Origin: Trichobilharzia szidati
Lineage: Eukaryota > Platyhelminthes > Trematoda > Strigeidida > Schistosomatidae
Assembly: GCA_944472155.2 (NCBI GenBank)
Contig: OX235277.1
Span: forward strand, 10,612,804 to 10,676,803
Reading direction: 5' to 3'
Length of the DNA: 64,000 nt
Each line of letters starts with the position of its first letter. The first letter of the stretch is position 1. Positions 11,813 to 24,931 of this stretch are shown in pieces. Below the pieces are notes generated by a model. That model ran no database searches and was not told the origin of the DNA. It worked only from the letters and a program-made list of their open reading frames with translations. Made by a program: the position numbers and the translations under genes.

Positions 11813-14550
11813 ATCAATGTTGGTGGATCAATGGGATTACACTGCTTAAGCATGCACTTGGTGCGGAATTCGACCTTCGGCCCATCACCCAACTTCATCT
11901 TGCTTAGCATGAAATAGTCCAGTAAAATTGAGAGTATCAGTTATGAGGCTATCCACCTTACTCCGAAGAAACACCACTGCTACTGAAGTTGATTTTGTTG
12001 TCGTTTTCGCTCTCAGTGACTATGAGCAAACATCTCATGGAGAAATATATCCTCAGTGTATTCAGAATGTTTCAATCGGAAGGAAAACATTGTCAAGTGT
12101 GAATGAATTCCTTCTTTTCGTACACCGCCAGCTCCTTGATTTCAAAAACTGATGACTGAACACTCGAGAATGAGGAATAATTTGTCAAAAGTAAATAGTC
12201 ATCTACTGTTGACGGATACTGTCGTTGCAATCAGAGTCCATGAAATGTTCAATGGCTTTGATTCCTACTCATGCTCTTCTCAGTTTGTAACCCTGAAATG
12301 TCAATGCAACAGTCTCTTCAGAACAAATTTCTCTGAATGAACTACACAGTGAATACTGGATTCCGAAGTAACAGTCTACAGATACAATTTATCTGGTATA
12401 GTGAACCGGTGGCGAATAAGCAGAATACACGTTCAACCTGATGGGTGCAGTTAGAAACCACTATATTGTCATATATCGGTAGGCATCTTTCATTACTCGA
12501 ATTAGTGTCTCGTCGACTTGCATGTGTATTCCTGATGTTTAGTTTTGCGTGGTAGTCCCCAAATTACAAAGCACATCTCTCATCGCACAGCCTAACTCAC
12601 ACTCAAAATGCTCATATTCGTGATGCATCTAGGCTGAATATGGTTGTTGTTTCATGCATCAAGTATCCATCTGTAATACCCGAGATTTCCTTCCTACGTT
12701 ACGCGATCATTTCGATAGACGGAATGTAGGCAGGAATACACTTCAATAATCACCCACTATATATCTATGAATTCTATAATTGCCTTCGTTTATCTTTGAT
12801 CGCACTTATCAACACAAGAATCGACTACTCGTCGCTGAATATGGGTTTGTATGCACACCATAGGAAATACTCGATGACACCTATTTTTAGGCAGTGAAGG
12901 AATGTATTTAACCACGAACATGTTAATCATACGCTGTGTAGATTGACAGTGTAATTTTCAGTTAAATTAACTACATTAACTCAATCATTATTCACTGAGA
13001 CCACTTGATAAGCAAACTTCTGTTGGCACATTAACAACTGGCTAGTTGAATTCGGAGATCACGTGAGATTGGCAGTTACCCTAAAATTCGTAAGATGTCG
13101 AATGAATCTGTGAATGGGTAATCAGAAAACAAGGAATTTGGCCAAAGCGATTTATATCTCTTTATCCCGACACCCACAAACAAATTTCACATTTCAATTG
13201 TCATTTCATACATTATTACTGACAACGAGCATGTTGACAATTTTTGTCACAGCAGTGTTCATTTCCTATACAATATTTACCTCGTGGTCTACAACAATAT
13301 AGATGACCTGCTAGGCGAAATCGACATTCAGATAACGGACAACACCTCTTCACAAAAATCAAATTTTGATCATCGAAATCCTCACACTCACAGTTTACGC
13401 CTTTCAAAGAAAAGAAAAACAAAGATATTGGAATCATAGGAGAAACGCCAACAGAGTTTACTTTGAAAGTTAACGTGAAATTGTCAAGAATGTATTAATC
13501 CATAAATTAATGCGAGATGAAACATTCACATACTTCCTTAACACCACTTCTCACCCGGATTTGTAGGCGACTCCATTTTATTTAATTGATTGCAGTCAGC
13601 GATCAGGTTCAATTCATAGTTGGCAGAAATCCGCCATCCATTCACGCACAATGATGCTATCAACTAGCATACATTGAAATGACAGAGATGCAGAGAGTTT
13701 ATTCAAGGCAACAGAGGCATATCCTGCAAACCTTGTCAAACTTCCTATAAACATCTGAATATCTACTGATCACTGTTATTCATAGGAATGCTAATGATTA
13801 TCTCCATTGTGTTCAATGACCAGTGTGTCCTGCATTGAAACCAACTTATTTACCTATTAGTACACAAATTTCTCAAATTTCGTTCTCTGTTTCCTTTCAC
13901 GCAATGTAATAATGCAGACATATGCACATCAAAGAGCACATATTTCAACAGAGCTATTCTTCTGATTCAAATATCCATCATGCCTACAACAAGGAAACAG
14001 TGTGATTGACACACGAAAAGTGTTCACTCAGATGACAGAAGTTTAGAAATTACAAAATGTCACGTATGTACCACAACGGTTGAGGAGAAGGCGACGAGCT
14101 ACACTGATTTGTGATAAGTTGAGATGCTTTTCTAAAACAGCAATACCCACCATTTATATATCCGAATGTTTTCTGTTGGTGAACGTGTCAGTCTTGTGAC
14201 AATTGGACTATAATTAGAGTTGTGTTTTGGTACTAATGAAACACAATTCGACTCAGGGTAGTTGTTTGCCAATTTCCGACCAATATCAGACGTTTCTGCT
14301 ACCCATACATTTGATACCATCGGAGTCTGGCTTAATCAATTCGTGTATCATGATTTTAATATGAGATAACGAACACAAACCACACCGTCTCTGTCATATT
14401 TCACTCAGAAACACCTAACTAATATCAACAGGCAAACAAGTGGCTAAATAGTTTAGCACGGATGACCAGCATGTATATTGAGTGATTTTCTTCGATTCGC
14501 GTGATGTGGGTTAAAAATATCAGGTGGTTATGAGCAGACAGGTTTGAAAT
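11813..14550. repeat. Duplicated unit A2 (cysteine-exon half of the knottin repeat)
   Basis: This matches unit B (26700-29640) and unit C (47105-48960). The left end begins with TGAGTAGCAAATCAATG, as in unit B at about 26701. The right end stops at about 14550 within a stretch (14431-14550) that also forms the left end of unit A1, so A1 and A2 overlap by about 120 bp and are not simply two halves of one copy. It contains one cysteine-rich exon and no signal exon. Unit A2 and unit C share about 600 bp (12430-13000 and 47560-48060) that is missing from unit B. Confidence 0.8.
13216..13400 (-). CDS. Knottin-type cysteine-rich exon, unit A2 (orphan)
   Basis: A terminal exon starting after an AG acceptor (TTTCTTTGAAAG, exon begins at 13400) in the phase that fits the MHTS signal exon. 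It encodes 60 residues with 12 cysteines, ending with the cystine-knot spacing C-x6-C-x5-CC-x3-C-x4-C. It is the most diverged of the four cysteine exons. It has 9 rather than 10 residues between the fifth cysteine and the second CC pair, and replacements such as IGNEH where the others have DED. The poly(A) signal seen after the others is altered here to TATAAA at about 13151. No signal exon is found between 13400 and 30300, so it may be a pseudo-exon or join a distant first exon. Confidence 0.6.
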
Positions 14551-15085
14551 CCGGAGTGAATCAATGAGGTCTAAGTACTTAGAATGTGTATTCGAAAGAA
14601 TCTAGCGAATATAAGATCCGCATTAGGTTTTTTCTAGCAAAACAAAATAGAGTTCATGTTCTGTCGAAGTTATGTAAGATTCAGTGTTTCATGGTACTAA
14701 CAGAACACGTTTTTAAAATCAATAAGTTTTTACTGAAAGAACATTGAAAGTAAATCTCATTGTACTTACTTCAAATTGAAGATGACTGTACACAGAATAA
14801 GGAGGTTACAAAATGGATTTTAAGCTTGGAACCACAACATAAAATGAAATGATGGCATTAACATTAGTCATGACATATTATATCACTTTGAACACTAAAC
14901 GAGGACCTTTTGCAGCAACGAACGACATGAGGACGTATATACTCGAAAATATGTAAAATTATTGATGTATTGTATTAAAATGAAATTCCGTATTACATAC
15001 GGTCATTTAAAATATTATGAAACACTCATATATCACTGATGGCTGCTTGACCTTCATTGCTCAAAAAAGAATTAATGTGATGATA
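14551..15085. other. No gene seen
   Basis: Non-coding sequence between unit A2 and the next SINE; homology to other units stops at about 14550. Confidence 0.5.
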
Positions 15086-15268
15086 TTTGATTGTTGGAGG
15101 AAATCTGCAGGAAGCCTTGGACCTGGGTTTCGTGCTTGTTGGCACTCATCATCAAGGCCTATCTGCAACTTTGAAGGAATTCATGTCCCTTCTGAGATTC
15201 GAACCCGCGTCACGCAGTGAGTACTACAGTCAGAGACGCTACCACTGAGCCATTCGGGCTGACGATTG
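15086..15268 (-). mobile_element. tRNA-derived SINE, second family, with well-formed hammerhead
   Basis: On the minus strand a tRNA-like head has box A TGGCTCAGTGGTAGCG at about 15237-15252 and box B GGGTTCGAATC at 15196-15206. About 35 nt downstream of box B is a compact hammerhead fold (15112-15160). The head differs from that of the other SINE copies, so it is a separate subfamily. Sm-alpha-like by the hammerhead strand GATGAGT...ACGAAAC. Confidence 0.7.
15112..15160 (-). ncRNA. Hammerhead ribozyme motif (best formed among the SINEs)
   Basis: Stem I CCTTG pairs with CAAGG. The core strand reads ATGATGA (C at the first core position changed to A). Stem II is a perfect GTGC/GCAC with loop CAACAA, followed by GAAA, a very short stem III (CC/GG) and the cleavage triplet GTC. 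Everything except the first core base fits a minimal hammerhead. Confidence 0.6.
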
Positions 15269-16844
15269 ACCTCCTGTAGGACTGCAGTGGATATTTGGAT
15301 TGGACACTAGTAACTATTAACAATTTGACTTGACTGAATGAGAGACTTGTACAAGATGTCTGTTGCCTATTGTTACGCCAGCTTTGATGTAGTGATTCCA
15401 CGTCGAATGAATGAACTTTGGAGACTTTATTTATTAATTCTGATGCATCAAAAATAGCCTAAATTCATTTTGGAATTCGGATTGCCAATCTTAGCACATA
15501 GTGTTTTCACTGTTTTACAAATTGTCTCCTCATTCTCCATTTTGATGTAAACATTATTCTTCGAGAAAGAATAGGTATTTATGTTAACAGCATCAAATGA
15601 CATACATTAGGATACTGTTACGTGAACATTTGTTTAATTCTTCAAAATTGTCATGCGTTTATATGCACTGTCGTTTTCACCGACAGTCTATTCATAGCTC
15701 AGCTGTTAATAGCGCATGCCTAAATCTAAAATGTCTACTGTCTGTAAGCGCGGAGCTCAGTCGTTAGACAACCTGTCCACTAACTATGACCATTAAATAA
15801 TATTATCTCAATTAGCCTCAGAATCTTTGTTGTCAGTACTATCTAAAAAACAGGCCTCAAGAGATTATCCGATTTCAGTTCACTAATGTGTTGTTCTCTT
15901 TCAGGGGAACAGGAGTATAATTGTCCACTGCATACACGCATTCACCTGCACAACATTGAATTTAATAAAAGAAATACATCAACGCTTAGGTGTGTCTCGT
16001 ACACTTTACAATTAGTTACATTTTATCCATGAAATCAGCGAAGCAAGTCTGAGGCATTCCGTTGTATAGGAATCATTTATGCGACCTGACTACACAATGG
16101 TTGAGTACTGCTGAATTATTTAAATACTTCAATACAACAGGGTATATGTCTGGTTATATTCTATCCATATATGTGATTAATGGACGTTGAATAAGATTAG
16201 AAAAACATTCACTTACCAGCTACTCCATGTAGGAAATAAGGGAAAGAATGTAGCATGGGGTAAAGAAGTTGGAACCTCATCATCTCTTAACATGTAGGCA
16301 ATGCAAATGTAGATGTTTGCGCTTGCAAAAACGCAGGGATTTTGACTTTGTCAGTCACCCACAATTCAGGTCACCTTGCTTTCGTAAACTTACTGGAAAT
16401 ACCTAGCATAGTTTCGACAACCACCAAAGATCAATTTATCTGACTTCAGTTTTCATGAACTCTTATCCCATTTGATATTGTTTCTGACATTGGGCAGTTA
16501 GCATAATTTCTGAAAGCTTTCCACTAAAGCATAAAAATAGTCATCAAGTTAATTCATAACTTTCGTTAGAACAACTGAATCTAATTCCCGGCTAATCCCA
16601 TCGTCATACATCTGATACTTAGGCGAATGTGTCTGTGATTAGTTAAATCAAAGATGGGGAGGTAACTTTGTTGTTCACTGACAAATAAAAACAACTCTGA
16701 ATATAGAATCAACTTGATCCATTCCATTCTGAATAATTGATTATCATCACTGTTTCCAAATTTATTAGGAGGAAGTCGTGTATTAAAGCAAATTTCAGCA
16801 ACTGATTCTTACATAAGACGCTTATATAGTGTTTAATATTACCA
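15269..16844. other. No gene seen
   Basis: Short unassigned frames only. Confidence 0.45.
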
Positions 16845-16975
16845 ATATGAACCCCAGTGAGTGCGTACTGCCAATGACTCCCAAATTGGGATGAAACAGC
16901 AGTCCAATACTCTCTGGTTTTCAATGGTTCTCTAACTGATATCAATCCATGATCAAATCGTTAAAACAAAGCTAA
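16845..16975 (+). mobile_element. SINE 3' part (copy 3)
   Basis: Starts inside the SINE at the end of box B and runs through the hammerhead-like segment (16865-16910, core CCAATGA) and the common tail. The tRNA head is missing. It lies directly before a full copy. Confidence 0.65.
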
Positions 16976-16984
16976 CCCTTACGA

Positions 16985-17285
16985 AAAAAACTGAGGTCCA
17001 TCCAGATATCACGTGTGAGGATGCATGTCCCACCTGTGACATTGGTTGGGATCGCGCTAAATCACGAATTGGTAGAAGTTAGATTTATAGGCCACTGAAT
17101 CTGATCCCAGTGGCTGAATGTTATTCAAGCTTGCCTTGTAACCGAAAGGTCCTGATTTTGAACCCCAGTGGGTAAGAACTGTCGATGATTCCAAAACTAG
17201 GATGAAACAGCTGCTGGCTGTACTCCCTGGTTTTCAATGGATCTCTAACTGTTATCAATCCGTGATCAACTCATAAAAAATATGA
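16985..17285 (+). mobile_element. Full-length SINE (copy 4)
   Basis: The most complete copy: the leader (GTCCATCC...GAATTGGTAGAAGTTAG), a box A-like sequence at about 17108-17120, a decayed box B at about 17150-17162, a hammerhead-like segment at about 17170-17215 with core TCGATGA, and the tail ending ATCAATCCGTGATCAACTC. It gives a family length of about 300 bp. Confidence 0.7.
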
Positions 17286-20200
17286 ACCGAACAAAAATTA
17301 CCGTAAAATACTTTATGTGAAATTAATTCACTTTTCAGTTTATAGGGCATTTGACCGCTGATGCACGCATTCAGTGCCACTCATTTCCATTTTAACTACA
17401 CTGTCAATTAGTGCTGTGTAGCGTAGACTGATGACAGTCAGAATAGCTGACAGAATAATAGTCATATGCTTTTACACGAATTCTTAACTTGCTTTTTCAC
17501 TTTTCAGTTACTTCTAAATGAAGTTGTTCACATAACTGAGGTCGATGTTTTCTCATTTGTATATTCTTTTTTTGGTTTTCGATTAGATAAATTATCCAGT
17601 AAATAACCTTTCCCTCTACTTTCAACCTATCACGTGCTCCTTTGTAATAGGTTTGAAAGGCAGAGCACGATAAGATTGTTCATAGCACTGTGCCTGTGTG
17701 ATTTATGAAACATTGGATAACTGTCTTGCGTTTCAGTTATGTGAATGATTGCTTATAAAAAGGAATCTGTCACCATCGAAAAAATCTGAAATTTTGAGTT
17801 AAACGTTCGCTCAAACAATTCAAATTCTTGAATGATGTTAGGAGATTAAAAATTATATGGATTATTACTGACTGATTTATACAAGATGTTTGAAAGGCAC
17901 TTTTACCTCAGCTAAGTTATTTGATGTGTTGCCTCCATTACATGCTGTGTGTATCATCCTAATCGCGGATACGGACAGCATAACTTTGTATATCAGTGGA
18001 ATTTCGAGTACAAAACACCGTCAGTTATAATTTTATCACATTCAGTTGTTATCGCTTTATTCCAACTCGTTGAGCAACATCGTGACTGTGGAAGACCTGT
18101 AGTAGGACTACTATATCAATATGCCTATCGGCTACCTCTCTTAACAGAAATACACTTAATGAGCTACAATCAAGTGCAAATTTGTTTCTTCATTCCTTCG
18201 TTGAGGAGCACACTGTCTTTCATGAAATTGACTGGCTGTATTTTTAGCAGAACCAGATCAAGCATATCAAGTTATCGTTGTATAAGCACTGCTTTTCATT
18301 CACGCAAAATAATTTTTTCGGCACTAGACTACTGATGGTTCAACACTGAGTGATGCATCCCTGAATTTCGAAAGGGAATATCAGTTAATCGAAGTTGAGC
18401 ATTACAATTTAGCCCGAAATTCCGGTTCAGAACAACCTACCGGCTGATTTGCATCACTGATCAATTTTTTCTTTATTCGACTCAGAATCCACCTTATTAA
18501 TGTTATTAAAACTGTATGACTAACAAGGAAGTGTTCGTCATTTGCTGTCAGTGTACTTGATAAGCGAGTTTTGTATAGTTCTTCAGAAACTTTCACTTAC
18601 CGACTTCCTGTCTTGAGAAATTATGAAGGGAATACAAGAAACTGTAAATAAACTGACGCATCGAAATTAATTAGGAGGAAGTTGTGTATGAATTGGAATG
18701 TCGGCAACTGATCCTCACATTAGCTAATGATTTGATGTTGAATATAATCAATATGTGGAAACAACTGTTACAGGGAAAGTACCCTTTGTGATACTATCAC
18801 TGTCAATCTTTAGGACATTCAGCCGTCTTCACATGGGTTCAACCCCACTCACATGTACTTAAAACACCTAAATTTCGCTTAATTGTTCCAAGTCATCAGT
18901 TATTGATATGAAGATCAGTGTGATGAAAGTCAGAATACTTCAACAGATTACAACCATATGTGACACTCTTTGAAACGTACCGTTGATATCATTTAATAGA
19001 ATAGTTATAAATATGATAAAGAATCCAAGTAGTGAAATACTACATCCCATCACTTCGAAATGCTCGATTATCTTAGTGTGCAAATGAAAAGATACTGATT
19101 GAATTCTCATGGTAATGTGTAGTGTATTGCATGTCTATATCTCGGTCAATGTTGGACTGACGAACTGTGTACTCAACCTTGTTATTTGCTAATCAGTGAA
19201 TCACGTTATGTCAACATTCCAATGGTGCTTATTCGATTAGAAATTTCTGTGTTTCTGATAGATGATACATGTTAAAATATCTAGTGATATCAACTACAGT
19301 TGCTTTGGCAGGGCTTTTCAAAATGTCTCACCAGATTCATCACCATAACCAGGATATATTTTCAAACAAATTCGGGCCAGTAAATCAGAAAATCGCTGAA
19401 ACATCCTGTCCATCACAATTATAACGTAATGAATGTCGAAGATATTAAATCATCCCCAGGTGATTCGAAATACCTTTATTCATAGAAATAGAAAGACATC
19501 CTATTTTTATTCTCATGAAGTAGATTAAAGTACGTGTTACACAATTTGAACACTGGCCTATTCAGAATCAGTGAGGATAGAGAGATGAGAGCAGTTCCAT
19601 CCTTCCTTTCACAGAAATAAGTAAAGAGGTGCACAAGACTTAGAACACACGAATTATGAAGACTTATGACAATTTATTACTTTTTATATGTTCAAGGGAA
19701 TTTGCGTGTGCGTCCTTGGAGGGTTTTCCAGCCAATGGCTGCATACTTCTATTATAAGATGCCATCTGGTGATGCTAAATAACTCCAGCAGTGAACTAAG
19801 GAACAATCTGTAACCAAACAAATGTGCAAAACGAATTAGAACTGGATTTGTCATACGCTGATGAAACCGTTCAGCGGTTATTCTCACTAAGCTGTTGATT
19901 GTTAAGCGAAAGGACTGTGGCCATATACGCATCTAAGTGTAAGGTGGAGACAATTTGAAAAAAGCGAACTGGAGTTTTTGGGAAATATTGAGGTGAGCCT
20001 GGCTGTGTGATATCAAAATGTGCGTTTCTTTGATCAACCGACTGCTGAGTTTAACTCAGAACTATCGGTCTTCTACAATCAAGGATATACTAATTTAGTT
20101 GCTAATTAATTTAATTTTCGTTTCATGCAGTTGAACACATTCTCACAGGTGAATTGAGGTGCGGATATCTGCCGTCTCACATTGAATGGAGCTCTCCTTC

Positions 20201-23200
20201 TATGTCATACTACAACCAATCTGGTAATGTCATCACTGGTGATTTTCATTTTCTTCGCAATAGTTCACGTGTTACTAAATGCCTTTAGACAAAATATTAT
20301 ATACTGCTGCTCAATGTCTGAAAAAGTAACAGTTTTCTAATATTATTTCTAGTGTGAAACCAACATCACAGTGATGTTAGTCACGGAGAAACTTAGTCTT
20401 GTACTTACCACTACCTTCTTTTCATCAGACAGATGTTTCATACATTCTTATTATTGGAGGTTTATAAGTTTAGCAGTTGACATTCTTTCTAAAAGACCTA
20501 ATGTCTACCCTTTACAATACCTGAAGTGTAGGGATTTGATTTTGATTTATTGGTTTATACCTAATATTCTACCCTCGGTGTACATGTTCCACAGATTTTG
20601 TTATTAACGCTTCTATTCATGTTTCACTTTTTATCGTAACGACGTAAGTGGCCTAATTTGCTGATTCAAATTGCTTATGCTTAGTTCTTGCTATCGGATT
20701 ATTGATTTGTCACATGATGATTATCTTTGACTCCATTTCAAGTAATTTGATGAAACCGCTCAGTGACTGAAAAGTACCCGCAGATACGAATTGTTGCACA
20801 CATAATGCGATACTGAACTACCAACTGTATTCTCAAGTGACACTTCAGAAACAGACATAAATGCTATACTAGCGCTTGATTTTCCGGAATGCACTCTAAT
20901 GACTGTCATCCTTATGTCAACTTTACTCGTTACTTGTATTCCACATTAGTGGCGTTGCTGATCCCACTCGGACGCAAGCCTGTCACCTAACGTTGCAAAC
21001 GTCAAAGCATTATCCACTTAGGCACTTTAGGCAACTTCTATTAGTTTTGATTTTCTCGTTGATTGACTGGAATGAAACGCCAGTTCTCTGGTAACTTGTA
21101 ATCCCTTACTCCTGCTTTATCTATCACGTATCTGACGTTGATGTATTCTTGATACAAGTATAAAACTTGGGCACTGTGGTGGAGTATAACTCCACTACAG
21201 TAATATTAACTGACGACATTTCGATTATAAACTATTGCTCATGATCATATCAAGTGAAGACGCCCAATATGAAGTAGATTTTAAGGAAACTGATTGATTA
21301 TTTGCTTAACCTCAAAAGTTTATGGCCCTGTAGCAGTTCGCCTATTACTGTTTTCTTCTTTATCAGCGCTCCATTCATTTCACATTTGTTCCAGACTGCG
21401 ATGACAAAAAATGTGATGGCAATTGCTTGAACCTCGTGAATTTTTTTAAATTTCAGGAATTCATGCCTTCTCATTGCTTCTCTTCAGCGGTTAGTTAGTA
21501 TTCAACTTTAATCAATATCATCAAGCAAACATACCAATGAGTCTATCAATTATGCATCAGCAAATAACCACAAGACAACGTCATTAACAAATTAACTGAC
21601 TCTTTTCGTGTGTATATTGTAAAATTCCCTGGTAGTCATGGAAAGATGTAAAATTAGATTACCAGAAAAGAAAGTCTCTTCAATGTATATGAACTGGGAT
21701 TTATGATTATTCAAAATATGATATGCTAATTTATTTGCTGTTATTTAGTGTTCTTTTCATTTCGCAAAGTCGAATACATCCCTGTGCGTTGACGTAGACA
21801 TGCCGCTTCTCCTATAGTTGAGGAGAGTTTCTATATTACTAATAAATTGGTAACGTTGTCACTGACGATTTGTTTATAATAACCTGAGTGCTACTAAAGG
21901 TACGAATTACTCCCTTCTCCTGTTCACTATCCAGGATAGGAACATTGGCACACAGCATATTTCCAGCATACAGCCAACATCGTACCTATGTTAGCGACCA
22001 ACCTAGGTAGTGATTTTTTGGCAGAGGTTCTCTTTTGTAAGACTGCACCGTTTCACTCGTTCCAACTAATGGAGGTTTATATGCTCAGGAGTTGGCTATT
22101 TACCTAAAAGCCTTGAGTCTGCCACTTGCAATGACTATACGGTGTCATGAGAAAAACGTGGAGATTAGCATGAAAACATTAGTGGTCGAATATCTTCAGT
22201 CACCTTTGATTTTCTAACCTGTGTTTCTGTATTACATGGATCGCTGACTCCGCTTTCACTCATTTTCCAGCTAATCGCTTAACACAGTCAGCAGAATTAT
22301 TTGGAGGTAATCGAACGAAGTTTGTCGCATTCTCAGATTATGTCAATCAACAGCAGGACTATAACTCTATGTAGCTGAGTCATGAGGTGCTGATTGCAAC
22401 AATTTCCAAATATATCTCAGACTTTTCTATAAAGTAGCACTTTTCTAAAGTCTTCATCTCAGGAAGCTTTGTTATCCAGTCGGCGTAAGGAGATGAGGAA
22501 TTTGTCATCACACATGTCAATCATGATTATACAGACCATGAAATACTAAAGCTGAGACAACATAAAATTGAGGAATATCATGCTCAGTGATTAGATTTGT
22601 ACTAAATCAATCAAGTTGAAATAAAACAGTGATACAGCAACAATAACTGCATGTCGTTTAGAGGGCAATTTATCACTCCTAATCCCATAAATCTTATCCT
22701 ACTTCCTAAAGTGCTTCAGGTTTTTCGCATATATCCGTGACTGATGTAACCCCTATGCCCATTAAACATTGTTGTTCTACTTAATGTAAAGCAATTTAGT
22801 CGCCTGCTGATCTGCAGAAGACCAAAGGACAGGATCTCTTACGTGAACACATGCGTATATATCAATTCACGCATTGATGTGGAGCCAGACACATTAGCCC
22901 ACACGCATCCTGTCAAAAAAGACTCAAACAACACTATCCAGCATGGCTGTAGAAAGGAATTATTGGCCATGTATGGAGCGTAATAATCTCACATCTCATC
23001 ATCACTGGTCATATCATCTCAACAAACAGCTCCATCAAAGTAATCTACAAAGTGAAGAGCAACCTGCCAAAGACGATACATTTCCGTCTTCTTTGCACTG
23101 CAGTAGCTCTAGACATTCAGCTAGAAGAACCATAACTATGAATACAAAAGAAAATTATTCAACCACTTCTACTATCATAGTGACAACTCTGTTGAAATGA

Positions 23201-23380
23201 ACTAGTTTTTCCTTCTTTCAATGTTTTTTCTAACTCCTTAAAACTTTTGTATTCCTTTAAAACTCTTATGCTATTCAGTGTTTCATGTTTCCATGCACAT
23301 CCTGAACACACCTCTTTCACGGAACTACTCATGTTGGTACAAAACTGTTCTTTCACAATCGGTTGCGGCAACTCATCACT
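17286..23380. other. About 6 kb without a recognised gene
   Basis: The longest frames are 17949-18335 (+, 128 codons) and 19684-19932 (-). Neither shows a family motif. A plus-strand frame at 22943-23200, rich in His, Ser and Thr, begins with ATGGCTGTAG and ends just before the RTE fragment; I cannot assign it. No repeat shared with other parts of the window was noticed. Confidence 0.4.
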
Positions 23381-23384
23381 TTTC

Positions 23385-24345
23385 TTATTATATCATTATT
23401 ATTGTTCCCTTGGGTTCCTAGTGGAACATAGGGCTTCAAATGCACGCCTCCACTTCCTTCTGTTTTGTGCTGTACTTTTCACCTGCATCCATGTTAATCC
23501 ATACTGTTTCAGTTCCTCATCACACGATCTTCTCCATGTCACCCTTGGACGTCCCACTCGCCGCTTCCCTTTCGTTTTAAACTCGAGGGCCTGACGCGCG
23601 ATGTCACCCAGCCGCCTTCTCAGCGAGTGTCCAATCCATCTCCACTTTCTCTTGCAAATTTGTTGGGCGATTGGTTCTTGCTTTGTTTGTTCCCATAGTT
23701 TCTTGTTTGTGGTTCTTTCCGGTGGCCATTTGATCTTCAGTATAGAGCGAAGGCAGTTGTTGATAAAGGTCTGCAACAGGCTGTTGGAAATTTTCTTCGT
23801 GAAGCGACCGCCAAGTTTCTGATCCGTATAGAAGAACTGACGTGACGTTTGTATTGAAAATCCGAATTTTGTTGTTGATGCTGAGTGACGAAGATTTCCA
23901 GATTGCTTTTAAGTTGGTGAATGTGTTTCTTGCCTTCCCGATTCTCGATTTGACTTCCTCGTCCGTTCCTCCTGTGGTTGAGACAATGCTTCTTAGATAA
24001 GTGAATGAAGTAACCTCTTTCAAATCCCTCCCGTTGATGATGATTGGCGCTGGATGTTGCTGCTGTTGTTGTTGTTGGTTGGTTATTTTCATAACCTCCG
24101 TCTTGTCTATGTTCACCTTGAGTCCTGTCTTTGCTGCTTCTTCGACCAGTTTGTCGGTTTTCGCTTGTAAGTCTCCGATTTTGTGTGACAACTAACATAA
24201 ATCATCCACGCACGAAATCCAGGTCTTATAGGTTCTTCACGTCGGTCGAGGATATCCCTGTCTTCTCGTTTCCCACTGTTTGACGCATAATCCAGTCCAG
24301 CACAATTAGGAATATCATTGGTGATAACAGTGTCCACCACAGAGA
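23385..24345 (-). mobile_element. RTE/SR2-like non-LTR retrotransposon fragment
   Basis: The 3' third of an RTE-type element on the minus strand. In order: remains of the reverse transcriptase palm with a VDD box at about 24208 (context DFVDDLC then a stop), the thumb region with a TKTEVMK-like and a SFTYL motif, LLYGSETW at about 23880, and, in a shifted frame, the C-terminal motif RWIGHSLRRRLGDIARQAL with GRPRVTWRRS. The 5' end is truncated at about 24345. The 3' end is followed by AATAATAATGATATAAT. Confidence 0.8.
23399..24210 (-). pseudogene. RTE reverse transcriptase C-terminal region, broken
   Basis: Two frames carry the remnant. The frame 24191-23604 covers the thumb through LLYGSETW, then loses the family pattern; the frame 23776-23399 resumes with the C-terminal domain (NNCLRSILKIKWP, then RWIGH and GRPR). 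A frameshift therefore lies near 23780-23810. A stop lies just after the VDD box. The Gln run near residue 40 comes from CAACAACAA repeats. Not functional. Confidence 0.75.
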
Positions 24346-24858
24346 GACTCTTCGCTAAACTAGTGTTTTTCTCTTCATTAATATTCGATTGAGCATTTTC
24401 ATGAATTAAGCTGTAGCTAATAAAGCAGCCTCAACCTCCCACAGACATAATGATATGTTAATTAAGGGTCATCAGCGTTGTGAAAAACCACATAGTAATA
24501 AAACAAAACCCAGTGTTAAACATGACTCTGCTCATTCCATATCGAAATTGTTAGATATAAATGGCCTACGCACATGCATATTAAGTTATTCAGTTATACT
24601 GAATCCAATTTCATACGACAGTTTTGCATAGATTCAAATTTTTAGAAGAACGCTGGTGTATTCCTCGTTTGCATTTTTTGGCTGATTGTCTTAAATTTTT
24701 GATGGTTTAAGTATCTGTTGATTACTGACAAAAATGGTTCGGTAAACATCCGTTACTTCAGTGTCATTCAACGTTTATAAAGGGTAGTAAGTTTATACTA
24801 GCACTCATATAATTCAGGGATTAAATCATGAGTTTTATTTACAATAATAGCTATAATA
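24346..24858. other. No gene seen
   Basis: AT-rich sequence without recognisable features. Confidence 0.45.
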
Positions 24859-24931
24859 GCGTCGGTGGCACAGCGGTTAGGACTCTTGCCAACCGTGCAC
24901 ATGTTTCGAGGTTCGATCCCCCGCCGGCGCA
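24859..24931 (+). mobile_element. Gly-tRNA-like sequence, probable SINE head
   Basis: A 73-nt sequence with a 7-bp acceptor stem (GCGTCGG/CCGGCGC), discriminator A and a good T arm (GGTTCGATC). The D stem and anticodon stem do not pair properly, and the loop would carry ACC. It reads like a Gly-tRNA-derived SINE head rather than a working tRNA gene. A related copy lies inverted at 25955-26080. Confidence 0.5.

Noticed and set aside
12152..12340. Conserved plus-strand gene in the 3' flank of units A2, B and C
   Set aside because: The similar translations follow from the duplicated DNA. The frame is interrupted by a stop in unit C (47282 region) and changes frame in A2, so there is no sign of coding constraint.
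17949..18335. 128-codon frame as a gene
   Set aside because: It is the longest frame in a repeat-poor stretch, but has no motif, signal peptide or convincing splice sites. Its length is not exceptional in a 64-kb six-frame scan.
24001..24195. Cysteine-run protein on the plus strand
   Set aside because: The run of cysteines is the complement of the CAACAACAA (Gln) stretch in the RTE fragment, not a real cysteine-rich gene.
24859..24931. Functional tRNA-Gly gene
   Set aside because: Length, acceptor stem and T arm fit, but the D stem and anticodon stem do not pair. A related degenerate copy nearby points to a SINE.
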